Below, piece after piece: positions 1 through 8,443 of a stretch of DNA of 64,000 nucleotides. The stretch covers positions 310,001 through 374,000 of the forward strand of contig CAVXHK010000004.1 of assembly GCA_963761705.1 (NCBI GenBank). Direction: 5' to 3'. Position 1 is the first letter of the stretch; each line of letters starts with the position of its first letter. The notes beneath the pieces were generated by a model, which was not told the origin of the DNA, made no database searches, and saw only the letters and a list, made by a program, of their open reading frames with translations. The DNA comes from CAVVKW01 sp963761705. Lineage in GTDB: Bacteria > Verrucomicrobiota > Verrucomicrobiia > Chthoniobacterales > JAATET01. The translations under genes and the position numbers were made by a program.

Positions 1-109
1 TGGTGATCGCAAATCCTTCGCTGGCTCCCGCCTTGATCAGTCCGGCGGCGAACAGGAGCGTCGCGATGACGATGCGGGCGGCGAGCAGGGAGAGGCGCGT
101 GACTACCAT
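1..109 (-). CDS. DoxX/MauE-like membrane protein, N-terminal fragment
   Basis: Only the first 36 codons lie in the window; the gene continues beyond base 1. The visible residues form one hydrophobic helix with the pattern RIVIATLLFAAGLIK followed by GASEGFAIT, which resembles the first helix of DoxX/MauE-type small membrane proteins (the helix, then a K/P...FA segment). The start ATG at 109 overlaps the stop of folP by seven bases, so the two are probably translated together. The family call rests on one helix and is tentative; another small inner-membrane protein is possible. Confidence 0.45.
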   Translation of the reverse strand, partial: MVVTRLSLLAARIVIATLLFAAGLIKAGASEGFAIT

Positions 110-963
110 CGCTTCGAGAAGGGAGTCGCGACGGCTTCCAGCGTATCGATGACTTGGCGGGCAGCGACGACGTTGTGAACGCGGAAGATGCTGGCTCCGC
201 GGAGACAGCCGGCGACGATGCACGCGGCCGTGCCCGGGTCGCGGTCGAGCGGGTTGGGGCGGCTGAGGACCTCGCCGATCACGGTCTTGCGCGAGACGGG
301 GAGGAGGATGGGACGACCAAGCGCCGCGAGCCGGTCGAGGTGGCGGAAGACGGCGAGGTTGTCGGCGAGCTGCTTCGCGAAGTCGATCCCGGGATCGAGA
401 ATGATTTGTTCCGGCGGCAGTCCTGCGCCCGTGGCTTGGGCAATCTTGGTCTCAAAGAACTCCAGCACGTCCGAGATGACGTCGGGGTAGGTGGTCGCTA
501 GGTGAGGGACCTTCGGCGCGCCGCGGGTGTGCATGATGAGGAGGGCGGCACCGTGTTCGGCGCAGAGGCGAGCGTTCTCATCGGTCGGGAGGCCGCCCAT
601 GTCGTTGAGGATGTCGGCTCCGGCGGCGAGAGCGGCGGCGGCGGCGGGCGGGCGCCAGGTGTTGATGGAGAGGAGTGGCTGCGTGCTGGTGATTCGTCGC
701 TGGTCGTGAAAAGCGGCGATGACCGGAAGAAGGCGGGCGATTTCGTCGGTTTCGCTGATCGGTGCCCGGTTGGTTCGGGCGCTTTCGGCGCCAATGTCGA
801 GGATGTCGGCTCCGTCGCGGACGAGGCTGGCCATTTTCTCTGATGCCCAGATTGGGTCGAGCGAACCGTCGTCGCAGAAAGAATCGTCGTTGACGTTGAG
901 GATACCCATGAGGAGCGGGCGGCGTGGGAAAGTGAGGTGGTGGTGGCGGGCGTGGAGTTCCAT
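103..963 (-). CDS. folP: Dihydropteroate synthase (folate biosynthesis)
   Basis: Predicted 286-residue TIM-barrel enzyme that would join p-aminobenzoate to hydroxymethyl-dihydropterin pyrophosphate. Visible family blocks in order: GILNVNDDSF near residue 20, DILDIGAESA near 60, LSINT near 100, ILNDMGG near 120, LMHTRG near 145, DPGIDF near 190, SRKTVIGE near 230 and RVHNV near 265. Several positions deviate from the textbook consensus (SIDT is SINT, GGESTRPG is GAESARTN, VHDV is VHNV), so this is a divergent member, though its length and block order are normal. The reading frame stays open upstream to 2025 but that part is antisense to pta. I chose ATG 963; ATG 909 just before the first conserved block is an alternative. 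Confidence 0.85.
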   Translation of the reverse strand: MELHARHHHLTFPRRPLLMGILNVNDDSFCDDGSLDPIWASEKMASLVRDGADILDIGAESARTNRAPISETDEIARLLPVIAAFHDQRRITSTQPLLSINTWRPPAAAAALAAGADILNDMGGLPTDENARLCAEHGAALLIMHTRGAPKVPHLATTYPDVISDVLEFFETKIAQATGAGLPPEQIILDPGIDFAKQLADNLAVFRHLDRLAALGRPILLPVSRKTVIGEVLSRPNPLDRDPGTAACIVAGCLRGASIFRVHNVVAARQVIDTLEAVATPFSKRW

Positions 964-1029
964 GAGCGGGGTGCTTCGGGCTTGTGAAGCGAGGCATTCT
1001 CTTTCACGCTTCGGGCGGAAGCAAACGCC

Positions 1030-2073
1030 ATGAGTTTTATTGAATCGGTTAACGAGAAGTTGCGACGGCATCCGAAGCGGATCGTGTTCCCCGAGGGCGA
1101 CGATCCCCGGGTGCTGCGGGCGGCGCAGAAATTCTACGAGGAAAATCTCGGCGTTCCCGTGCTGCTCGGGCGTCGTGAGGTCATCGAAAAGGTCGCGCTC
1201 GCCGAGAAAGTCTCGCTCGACCACGTCGCGATCATCAACCCCGAGACATCTTCCGACCTTCCCCGATTCTGCGAAATTCTCGAGAAAATGGATCGCTACC
1301 GTGGCTATGGAATCAACGATTCGAAGGCGATCATGGTGAATCGCAACTACTTCGCGGCGATGATGTTGCAGCTCGGCCTCGTGGATGGGCTCGTGGGTGG
1401 CGTGAGTTCTTACGGTGGTTCGTTGCTGCGTCCGTTGCTCCAGCTGGTGAAGCGTTTTCCGCACGCTGAGGTGATCGCGGGCTGCATGGTGGTTTCCGTG
1501 CCGGACAGCGGATTCGGAGACGGCGGCGTTCTCTTTTTCAGCGATTGCGGCGTTGTTCCCGAGCCAACGATGGAGCAACTCGCTTCGATCGCCCTGCAGA
1601 CGGGAATGCTGGCCCGGCAGGTCTTCTCGACGAAAGCCCGAGTGGCTTTGCTGAGCTACTCGACGAAAGGAAGTGCGATCAACGCGGCGACCGAACGCGT
1701 TTCGCGGGCCGCCACGCTGACCCGGGAATTGGCAACGAAATACGGGATCGAGATGGAAGTCGACGGCGAGCTGCAGGCTGACACCGCGCTCGTGCCTGAG
1801 CTCGCGGGGATCAAAGCCCCGGGCGGCCTCGTTGCGGGCAACGCCAATTGCCTCATCTTTCCCGACCTCAATTCTGGCAACATCTCGGTCAAACTCGTCC
1901 AGCACCTTGCAAAGGCGCGGGTCTACGGACAACTCATCCTTGGTCTTACGCGGCCAGCCGCCGAACTGTCGCGCGGGACGCATCCGGACGAGATCGCGAG
2001 CGTTGCGGCACTCGTCGGGCTGCAAGCCATCGAATATCGGAAACTTTATCCGGACGAGCAGGCACCCATCTAA
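1030..2073 (+). CDS. pta: Phosphate acetyltransferase catalytic domain
   Basis: Predicted 347-residue phosphotransacetylase, interconverting acetyl-CoA and acetyl phosphate in the cytoplasm. It has the PTA/PTB fold throughout: KRIVFPEGDD at residues 16-25, GLVGGVSS near 120, SYSTKGSA near 210, VDGELQAD near 242, and NCLIFPDLNSGN near 273, followed by a C-terminal LGLTRPAAELSRG. The length matches the stand-alone catalytic domain, not the roughly 700-residue E. coli form. The missing N-terminal part (BioD-like ATPase plus DRTGG) is encoded by the next gene 12 bases downstream, so the two probably form one functional complex. Phosphate butyryltransferase is the main alternative, but the paired regulator gene favours acetyl. 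Confidence 0.92.
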   Translation: MSFIESVNEKLRRHPKRIVFPEGDDPRVLRAAQKFYEENLGVPVLLGRREVIEKVALAEKVSLDHVAIINPETSSDLPRFCEILEKMDRYRGYGINDSKAIMVNRNYFAAMMLQLGLVDGLVGGVSSYGGSLLRPLLQLVKRFPHAEVIAGCMVVSVPDSGFGDGGVLFFSDCGVVPEPTMEQLASIALQTGMLARQVFSTKARVALLSYSTKGSAINAATERVSRAATLTRELATKYGIEMEVDGELQADTALVPELAGIKAPGGLVAGNANCLIFPDLNSGNISVKLVQHLAKARVYGQLILGLTRPAAELSRGTHPDEIASVAALVGLQAIEYRKLYPDEQAPI

Positions 2074-2085
2074 GCGAGCGAAGAC

Positions 2086-3195
2086 TTGAACACGACGACA
2101 CCGCGCATTTTTGTCGCAGCGACGGAGCAGGATACCGGCAAGACAACCACGTCACTCGGCCTCTACGGGGTGCTCCGAAAGCGATTTCCGAAGATTGGCT
2201 TCATTAAGCCGGTCGGCCAGCGATTCACCGAGGTCGATGGTGTCCGTATCGACGAGGACAGCGTGCTCATTCGCGATACCTACGGGACCGACACACCGAT
2301 CGCGGACATGAGTCCCATCGCCGTCGAGCCAGACTTCACGCGGCGGTACATCGAGAAGGCGAACAACGATTTTCTCGTGAAACGGATTCGGCATTCCTTC
2401 GACCGGGCTACGTGGGAGAAGGAGTTCGCGATCATCGAAGGGACGGGACACGCGGGGGTGGGCTCGGTCTTCGACCTTTCGAACGCGCACGTCGCGAAGC
2501 TGCTCGAGGCAAAGGTGCTTCTGGTCACGCCCGGGGGGATCGGGCGTCCGATCGACGAAGCGGCTCTCAACAAAGCGCTCTTCGACTCGATGGGTGTCGA
2601 GGTAATTGGGGTCGTGATGAACAAAGTCGTCCCGTCGAAGCTGGATTACATTTCCGACTTCGCGGAACGCGGCTTTGCGCGCCTGGGTTTGGAATTGCTC
2701 GGCGTCATCCCGCAGGAGCGTTTGCTGGCCGAGCCGACGTTAACGGACATCTGCACGAAGATTCGGGGCGAGTTTTTGAGTGGCGAGGCGGCCGCGCGGC
2801 GGAGGGTTGCCAACGTCATGATCGGTGCAATGCGGCCGACGAACGTGCTGAGCCGACTCGAGGAGCGGACGCTCCTCATCACGCCGGGAGACCGGGAGGA
2901 CATCATTCTCGCCGCGCATTCCGAGGCGGAGCAGCAGCTCGCCTCGGGTGGGCAAAGCATCACCGGACTCGTTCTTTCCGAGTCACTGCGACCGACGGGA
3001 CCGGTGGCAAACATCATCGCGAACTCCTCGTTGCCCGTGATCGCGTCGCCGATGGACAGTTACACGATCGCGAGCCGGATCAATTCGATGACCGTCAAGA
3101 CCCTCCCCGGAGACGCCGACAAGATCTCGCGGATTCAGGAGTTGGTCAGCGAGCACGTGAACGTCGACCGCCTGCTTGAAAAGATCGGAGTGTAA
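2086..3195 (+). CDS. BioD-like P-loop plus DRTGG domain protein, Pta partner
   Basis: A 369-residue protein equivalent to the N-terminal half of long Pta enzymes. A P-loop of the BioD type lies at residues 9-18 (ATEQDTGKTT), followed by IKPVGQR and IEGTGHAG, and a DRTGG domain occupies roughly 215-335 with VMIGAMRP at its start and ITPGDREDII inside it. In long Pta enzymes this region is regulatory; here it is a separate gene directly after pta, suggesting the subunits associate. The start is TTG at 2086, since no ATG or GTG precedes the P-loop strand in frame. Whether it binds nucleotide is not proven by sequence. Confidence 0.85.
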   Translation: MNTTTPRIFVAATEQDTGKTTTSLGLYGVLRKRFPKIGFIKPVGQRFTEVDGVRIDEDSVLIRDTYGTDTPIADMSPIAVEPDFTRRYIEKANNDFLVKRIRHSFDRATWEKEFAIIEGTGHAGVGSVFDLSNAHVAKLLEAKVLLVTPGGIGRPIDEAALNKALFDSMGVEVIGVVMNKVVPSKLDYISDFAERGFARLGLELLGVIPQERLLAEPTLTDICTKIRGEFLSGEAAARRRVANVMIGAMRPTNVLSRLEERTLLITPGDREDIILAAHSEAEQQLASGGQSITGLVLSESLRPTGPVANIIANSSLPVIASPMDSYTIASRINSMTVKTLPGDADKISRIQELVSEHVNVDRLLEKIGV

Positions 3196-3254
3196 CCCCC
3201 GACTCAGCCAAAAGGTGGGGAGGCCGCGCCGCAGCCTTGCCTACCTTGGTTTGG

Positions 3255-4065
3255 CTAGTCAGCTGCGGAGATTTTGAGTCGGAGGAAGTTGCCCGTTGCG
3301 CGAGCCCTTCGGGTGACGATCGGGCTGGTGCCTTCGTCAGGATCGAAGGTCACGCCGGTCGAAGTCCAGTCGACGAGGTTGTTCGACCGCTCGACGGTGA
3401 CCGCGTCGCCGGGAATCGTCTGGCCTTGCGCGTCGTGAGATCGGAGCCCTGGACGGATTCCCGGAGATTCGGATGGCCGTCCCCGTCGGGGTCGCTGCTT
3501 TGGCTCGAGTCGCCGAGGGTCGGGTAACCGGTGGCCCACTGGGCGAAGGTTTTTACGTCGGATACCATCGTGAGAACGAAGCTCCTCGACCGATTCGTTG
3601 AGGGCGTTCGGGCGCAGGACAAGATCGCTGGTGTCGCTGTCGGCGGCTCCCGACACGAAGGAAGTTGGCGGTCGCGTTGGCGTCTGGAATGGACGAGGAA
3701 TTCGATTGGTTCGAGACGGTGGACGTCCGCGGGCCCAGCTTGGTTCAGGTCCCGGCGGCGGCGACGAGACCGGCTCCGAATTTGTGGTTGAAATGGAAAC
3801 CCGCCGGGTTGGTGATCCAATCGCCGTCGGAGGGATTGAGGTTCGCGGCGGAGCGGATGAGGACTTCCTGAACGTCGCGCCAGCCGAGGTTGGGACTACG
3901 TTGCAGCATGAGGGCGACGACGCCCGCTGGTCGCCGCGGAGCTGGAGCCGCCGATTGGCCAGCGGACGAATCCGCGCGACCAAGCCCGAATTGGATCATC
4001 AAGACCACCAGGACGAGAACCGCGGGAACGATCCACCGAAGGCGAGGTTCGAGGGCTTCACTCAA
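3255..4065 (-). pseudogene. Decayed kexin-like S8 (subtilisin) protease with P domain
   Basis: Pieces of a secreted subtilase are spread over three frames. From TTG 4065 comes an N-terminal anchor (RWIVPAVLVLVVLMIQF), which runs straight into GQSAAPA, the serine-box region, then GVVALMLQRSPNLGWRDVQ and the catalytic-domain end FNHKFGAGLV. The Asp and His boxes that should lie between anchor and serine box are missing, so there is an internal deletion. After a stop, a second frame holds SIPDANAT, the usual opening of a proprotein-convertase P domain. A third holds FAQWATGYPTLGD and DPDGDG, and the last holds ERSNNLVDWTSTG, a C-terminal tail common in verrucomicrobial secreted proteins. Multiple breaks plus the deletion make a real pseudogene. 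Confidence 0.7.
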
Positions 4066-4129
4066 ATTGCGACCGGGGGTGCATCGCAGATTTGCTTCGG
4101 AACGCGACGGGTTTTTGCAGCCGATTAAA

Positions 4130-4954
4130 CTAACGTGTCGTGCAGGCGATCCAGAGTTTCTGCAGGCGGTTGAGGCGATAGCGTTTACGAAAGACCCGGA
4201 AGTTGTCGTGGCGCATCTTTTGCAGGGTTCGCTCGTAGATCGCTCGCATGATTTCAGCCGTTCGAAGGGCGGCACGATCGCCGGGCGGGATGGCCTCTGC
4301 GGCCTCGCGGTAGAAAGTCGCGGCACGGTTGGCTTCGAAGGTCGCCAGCTGAACGAAATTCGTCGAGGGCTGCCTCGTGAGCAGGTCGCTTTCCTTCACG
4401 CGGAAGCGGTAGAGGTCCTCCGTCGGGAGGTAGATCCGGTCGCGTTCAGCGTCTTCCCCCACGTCGCGGAGGATGTTTGTGAGCTGGAGGCCGAGGCCGA
4501 GATTTTCCGCGTAGACGGTGCTGCCAGGCTGCGTTGCGCCGAAAATACGGATGCTGGCGAGACCGACCGCTGAGGCTACCCGCCAGCAATAGGCGCGCAG
4601 GTCTTCGAAGGTGTCGTAGCGAGTCTGGTGCAGGTCGGTCGTCATGCCTGCGACGATCTCAACGAGCAGTTGGGAGTCGATATCGCGGCGCTCGAGCAGC
4701 CCTCGGAGGTCTGCGGGCAGCTCACCGGGACGGTCGGTCAAAGCTTGAGTCCACGCGCCGAGGGTGCGCTGCTTGGTGGGAAGATCGAGGTCGTCGGTGT
4801 CGGCGATATCGTCAACGATCCGGCAGAATCGGTAAAATATGAGCGAGTCCTCGCGGCGGTCGAGCGGCAGGAATGCGAGCGCGAAGGCGAGGTTGGAATT
4901 GTTCTGACCGGCGGAGAGCCCGGCGGCGACGGGGGCGGGTACGAGATCGGTCAT
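4130..4954 (-). CDS. Squalene/phytoene synthase family protein
   Basis: A 274-residue all-helical prenyl-synthase of the trans-IPPS head-to-head type. The two Asp-rich motifs are present: DDIADTDD near residue 50 and DVGEDAERDRIYLP near 175. YCWRVASAVGL near 130 and QLTNILRDV near 165 are also classic. The length fits the bacterial HpnC/HpnD/squalene synthase group better than plant-type phytoene synthase. The substrate cannot be fixed from sequence: hopanoid squalene synthesis or carotenoid phytoene are both possible, and no desaturase, cyclase or other hpn gene is nearby. Its ATG overlaps the stop of the upstream membrane-protein gene (ATGA), so they are translationally coupled. The open frame upstream of 4954 is antisense artefact within that gene. 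Confidence 0.85.
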   Translation of the reverse strand: MTDLVPAPVAAGLSAGQNNSNLAFALAFLPLDRREDSLIFYRFCRIVDDIADTDDLDLPTKQRTLGAWTQALTDRPGELPADLRGLLERRDIDSQLLVEIVAGMTTDLHQTRYDTFEDLRAYCWRVASAVGLASIRIFGATQPGSTVYAENLGLGLQLTNILRDVGEDAERDRIYLPTEDLYRFRVKESDLLTRQPSTNFVQLATFEANRAATFYREAAEAIPPGDRAALRTAEIMRAIYERTLQKMRHDNFRVFRKRYRLNRLQKLWIACTTR

Positions 4955-6135
4955 CGGGTCGAGTCCCCGGTTGCGGGTTCGCGCACGGGGATGCGAGATT
5001 CGTAGAGGCAGGCCCAGGAGACGACAAGCCATCCGGCGAGGGTGCCTTCCGCGATCGCGAGGACGCAGCGGACGGTGAGCGCCGTGATGGATTCGTAGCC
5101 GAACACCGCGTTCACGAGGACGCCGGCTCCAGACAGAATCAGATTCGTGCTCGATGCGAAGACGAGGAACAGGATGACGGCGGAAAGGTTGGAGGCGAGA
5201 AATCGAAACGCGGCGGCGAGAGCGGCGGCCAGGGAAAGATTGCGAAAAACGAGCGTGATGGGAACCAGCGCGGTCGCGAGCAGGAAGGCGCTGAACGGCG
5301 GCAACATGAGCGTGTCGAGGTAGCTGGAGAGGGAGGTGTTCTCCACGACGTTGGCGGCGACATTTGGGAGGACAACCAAGACAAACGCGACGCAGAGGAA
5401 GACCAGCGCCCATTTGGCCACGTAGCCCAACCGGCGGCAGCTCAAGTGGATCAATTCGTGGTGATCGAGCTGCGATCCCCGCCGCCAAAGCCGGGCGATG
5501 AGCAGAAAGTAGGTGAGAAGGAAAAATCCGAGGAGAAGCTCGAAGGGCAACGCGGAGTAGTTCAGGACCGCCCCGCCGACGAGGACCAGTACTTGCGGGA
5601 CGATGGCGGTGAGTTCCGGAAGGAATAGGGTCACAAATGGTTTCACGACGGCGGCGATCGCCGAGAGGGTGAGACCCACGAGCAGCCAGACGCCGCCCCG
5701 CGGCAGTCGCAGGCGAAGCGCGGCGAGCAAAGCGCCAAAGATGCCGTCGACGTTGAGCAGAAATCGGATCGCAAGCAGCGCCGAGACGGGGAAGGTGAGC
5801 GTAAAAACGTGGAACGTGCTCCCGGTCGTCTCGAGCGCCGAGCGCCACGTCCAACCAAAGATGTCGCGGGCGTCGGGGAGCGGGAGCTGAGTCCCGAAGT
5901 CGTTCGCCCAGCGCCAAACGTCTTCGTCGCTCCGGACGAGCACGAGCACCGTAGCGGCGGCCCGATAGAGGCCATAAGTCAGTCCAAACAGCGCCGGGAC
6001 ACGCCAAGCGTCCGGGTAGCGTCCGAGGCACCCCGCGCCGCGTTCGAGCGCCTGACGGACTGCCGGGTGGGCCACTCCCGCCACCGTGGCCAGGGCGGTG
6101 GCAGCAAGGAGATACGTGGTGTAGTTGCCGGGCAT
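4951..6135 (-). CDS. Polytopic membrane protein of unknown function
   Basis: A 394-residue integral membrane protein with about eight to ten hydrophobic segments and short loops; I do not recognise a named family. A soluble-looking stretch (residues about 65-105, SDEDVWRWANDFGTQLPLP) lies between the first helices, and a positively charged loop (RLWRRGSQLDHHELIHLSCRRLGY) lies near 215-240. It is co-transcribed with and overlaps the squalene/phytoene synthase gene by four bases, which suggests a role in the same lipid pathway or in the membrane that receives the product. No catalytic motif is evident. The promoter is probably in the 77-bp divergent gap shared with pgsA. Confidence 0.7.
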   Translation of the reverse strand: MPGNYTTYLLAATALATVAGVAHPAVRQALERGAGCLGRYPDAWRVPALFGLTYGLYRAAATVLVLVRSDEDVWRWANDFGTQLPLPDARDIFGWTWRSALETTGSTFHVFTLTFPVSALLAIRFLLNVDGIFGALLAALRLRLPRGGVWLLVGLTLSAIAAVVKPFVTLFLPELTAIVPQVLVLVGGAVLNYSALPFELLLGFFLLTYFLLIARLWRRGSQLDHHELIHLSCRRLGYVAKWALVFLCVAFVLVVLPNVAANVVENTSLSSYLDTLMLPPFSAFLLATALVPITLVFRNLSLAAALAAAFRFLASNLSAVILFLVFASSTNLILSGAGVLVNAVFGYESITALTVRCVLAIAEGTLAGWLVVSWACLYESRIPVREPATGDSTR

Positions 6136-6176
6136 CCAGTGACGTTAAGCTCGGCGCGGAAGAGAGTTTAAGACAT

Positions 6177-6191
6177 ATGTTCGCCGAACAT
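6177..6191. promoter_or_regulatory. Perfect 15-bp palindrome in a divergent promoter region
   Basis: ATGTTCGCCGAACAT is a perfect inverted repeat with 7-base arms around one central C. It lies between the divergent starts at 6135 and 6213, 21 bases before pgsA. Its position and symmetry suit a dimeric repressor site controlling one or both operons. It resembles GTTC/GAAC-type boxes used by LexA in several phyla, but the spacing is tighter than the forms I know, so the regulator is unassigned. Confidence 0.4.
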
Positions 6192-6212
6192 GATTTAGGT
6201 TAGGAACTCGGT

Positions 6213-6788
6213 ATGACGCTAGCGACATGGATCACGGTGGTCCGCATTTTATTGATCCCGGTGTTCGTGCTCTTCGCGGTTTACTACGGGCGGAGCGTCG
6301 AGCTTGGGGCGGCGGTCGAGGGTTGGCGCTACGCGGCAATCGGAGCATTTATCCTGGCGGCGCTGAGTGACGCGTTCGACGGCTGGGTGGCGCGCCGGTT
6401 TGACCAGACGAGCCGACTCGGGGCCGTGCTCGATCCACTCGCCGACAAAGGATTGCTCCTGTCTGCGATCATCACACTCAGCGTAAGTCCCTGGAATTAC
6501 GCGCTCCCGCTCTGGTTTCCGGTTCTCGTCATCGCGCGGGACGTCGTGATCGTGACCGGGTGCGTCGTCGTGCGGTTCGTCACGGACGAGCTGGAAGTGC
6601 GGCCCAGCTGGACGGGGAAGGTCGCGACGGCCCTTCAAATGGTGGCCGTCGCGTGGGTCATGCTACAAATTCCGCACAATGAAGGTGCCGTTTGGGCGGC
6701 GGGCGTGTTTACCTTGATCAGTGGAGCGGACTACGTGGTCCGGGGGATCCGTCAATTCGCCCACCACGAAGCCAAGCAATCGTCATGA
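6213..6788 (+). CDS. pgsA: CDP-diacylglycerol--glycerol-3-phosphate 3-phosphatidyltransferase-like
   Basis: A 191-residue inner-membrane CDP-alcohol phosphatidyltransferase that would make phosphatidylglycerophosphate, the precursor of phosphatidylglycerol and cardiolipin. The family signature DG-x2-AR-x8-G-x3-D-x3-D is complete at residues 55-77 (DGWVARR through LDPLADK). Four to six hydrophobic helices follow the usual layout, and the length is normal for PgsA. The stop overlaps the der start (ATGA), so the pair is coupled. Cardiolipin synthase (45727-47154) would act downstream of this product. Other CDP-alcohol transferases share the signature, so the exact acceptor is inferred. Confidence 0.85.
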   Translation: MTLATWITVVRILLIPVFVLFAVYYGRSVELGAAVEGWRYAAIGAFILAALSDAFDGWVARRFDQTSRLGAVLDPLADKGLLLSAIITLSVSPWNYALPLWFPVLVIARDVVIVTGCVVVRFVTDELEVRPSWTGKVATALQMVAVAWVMLQIPHNEGAVWAAGVFTLISGADYVVRGIRQFAHHEAKQSS

Positions 6789-8194
6789 AAACCATCGCCA
6801 TCGTCGGCCGCCCCAACGTCGGGAAATCCGCGCTCTTCAACCGCCTCGCCGGGCGCAACATTTCAATCGTGCACGATCAAGCCGGGGTCACGCGCGACCG
6901 CATCAATTCCGTGTGCCGCCTGGCCAGCGAGCCGTTCGAGATTGTCGACACGGGGGGTATCGGCGCAGAGCCGGATCCGGATTTCGCCGAAGAGACGCAC
7001 TTCGCCGCCGACGTCGCCATCGCGACAGCTGACCTTCTGCTGCTGGTTGTCGACGGGCAACTTGGTGTCACCCCGCTCGACGCCGAGTTGGCCGAGAAGG
7101 TCCGCCGATCCGCGAAAATGACCGTGCTCGTGGTCAACAAAATCGACACCGATAAACACAACATGATGCTGGGCGAGTTCTCGCGCATGGGCTTCGAATT
7201 CATCGAAGGCGTGAGCGCTGCGCATGGTCGCGGGATCGGTTCGCTCGTCGAGCGGATCGAGGAGCGGGTCGATCTTTCCGGCGAGGACTACGAGGCCCAG
7301 GCCGACGAGCATCCGCCGAAGATCGCGATCATCGGCCGCCCGAACGTCGGTAAATCCTCCCTCGTTAACGCACTCCTCAACGACAAGCGCACCATCGTGA
7401 GCGAGATCGCCGGGACGACGCGCGACGCCATCGACATTCCCTACGAGTTCGACGGGCGGAAATTCATTCTCGTCGACACGGCGGGCATCCGCCACCGATC
7501 GAAGCACAACACGTCGGTCGAAGTCTTCAGCGTGATGCGTTCGGAAAATGCGATTTCCCGCGCCGACCTCAACCTCATCGTCATTGATGCAACGATGGGC
7601 GTCACGACCCAGGACAAGAAGATCGCGGGGCTCATGCAGGCGGCAAAAAAGGCCGCCATTATCGTGCTGAACAAGTGGGATCTCGTGAAGCCGGAGGACG
7701 GGCAGAATGAGCGCGAAGTCCTGAAGGAGAAACTCGACCGGATCCGCGCGGAGATGTTTTTCCTGAGTTACGCTCCCATCGTCGTCGTTTCGGCGAAGGA
7801 CCGCGAGAACTTACCCCGGCTCTTCAACATGATCGAGAAGGTCCGCCAACACGCGCAGCGCAAGATCGGTACCGGCGAGCTGAACCGCATACTCGCCTTG
7901 GCCGTCGAGCGTCAGCCTCCGCCGATTCGTGGGGGGCGGCGCTTCAAGATCCTCTACGCAACGCAGATCAGAAAACCCGAGGCGCGACCCTACGGGCGCG
8001 TCGAGCTGCTGCTGTTCGTTAACGACCCACGGAAGCTCTCGGACAGTTACGAGAGCTTCCTCTCCGCCCGAATCCGCGAAGAGCGCGAGTACCCCGGCCT
8101 TCCGATCGCCTTCAAACTGAAGGGCCGCAAGCCCCGTGATCGCACGCTCCCCGGCAGCGGCGGGGGGAGCCGGAAGAAGGCGGGCGGGGATTGA
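6785..8194 (+). CDS. der: Ribosome-assembly GTPase Der (EngA)
   Basis: A 469-residue GTPase with two tandem G domains, the hallmark of Der, needed for 50S subunit maturation. First domain: G1 GRPNVGKSALFN at residues 8-19, G3 DTGGIG, G4 NKID. Second domain: G1 GRPNVGKSSLVN near 183, G3 DTAGIR, G4 NKWD. A KH-like C-terminal domain follows (VERQPPP, KILYATQ) and a basic tail ends the protein. The start is ATG 6785, inside the pgsA stop, and gives the normal family N-terminus; the frame is open further upstream only within pgsA. Confidence 0.96.
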   Translation: MKTIAIVGRPNVGKSALFNRLAGRNISIVHDQAGVTRDRINSVCRLASEPFEIVDTGGIGAEPDPDFAEETHFAADVAIATADLLLLVVDGQLGVTPLDAELAEKVRRSAKMTVLVVNKIDTDKHNMMLGEFSRMGFEFIEGVSAAHGRGIGSLVERIEERVDLSGEDYEAQADEHPPKIAIIGRPNVGKSSLVNALLNDKRTIVSEIAGTTRDAIDIPYEFDGRKFILVDTAGIRHRSKHNTSVEVFSVMRSENAISRADLNLIVIDATMGVTTQDKKIAGLMQAAKKAAIIVLNKWDLVKPEDGQNEREVLKEKLDRIRAEMFFLSYAPIVVVSAKDRENLPRLFNMIEKVRQHAQRKIGTGELNRILALAVERQPPPIRGGRRFKILYATQIRKPEARPYGRVELLLFVNDPRKLSDSYESFLSARIREEREYPGLPIAFKLKGRKPRDRTLPGSGGGSRKKAGGD

Positions 8195-8225
8195 TCACCG
8201 CCACGGCGGCTGCCCGTCCCGATCG

Positions 8226-8370
8226 GTGATTCTGGGCGAAGTGAGGGGCCGAGCGAAGCGAGACAGGCTCCCACTTTTTGCCCATGGTTTTCAGCGTCGA
8301 TCGCTGGATTTCGTCAAGCTTGGGCTTCGAGTCGGGAAGTCGGAGGCTCTTCGGATGACCTCAAAATGAC
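8226..8370. repeat. Intergenic REP-like element
   Basis: The gap after der holds an imperfect inverted structure opening with GTGATTCTGGGC and closing with TCAAAATGAC. Its last 22 bases (8349-8370) match 48311-48332 on the opposite strand at 20 of 22 positions, so this is a dispersed repeat and not local chance symmetry. The segment also contains GAGCGAAGCGAGACAGG. No gene is evident in it. Confidence 0.5.
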
Positions 8371-8443
8371 AGTCTGGGAGGGAGGGTTGTTCCGAAGTCT
8401 GCTAGAATTGACTTCACCGTGGAGCTCGCTCTATTTTGCCGTC

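Noticed and set aside
964..2025. Open frame on the minus strand extending folP to 640 residues
   Set aside because: It is antisense to pta, has no family pattern and is explained by high GC reducing stop codons.
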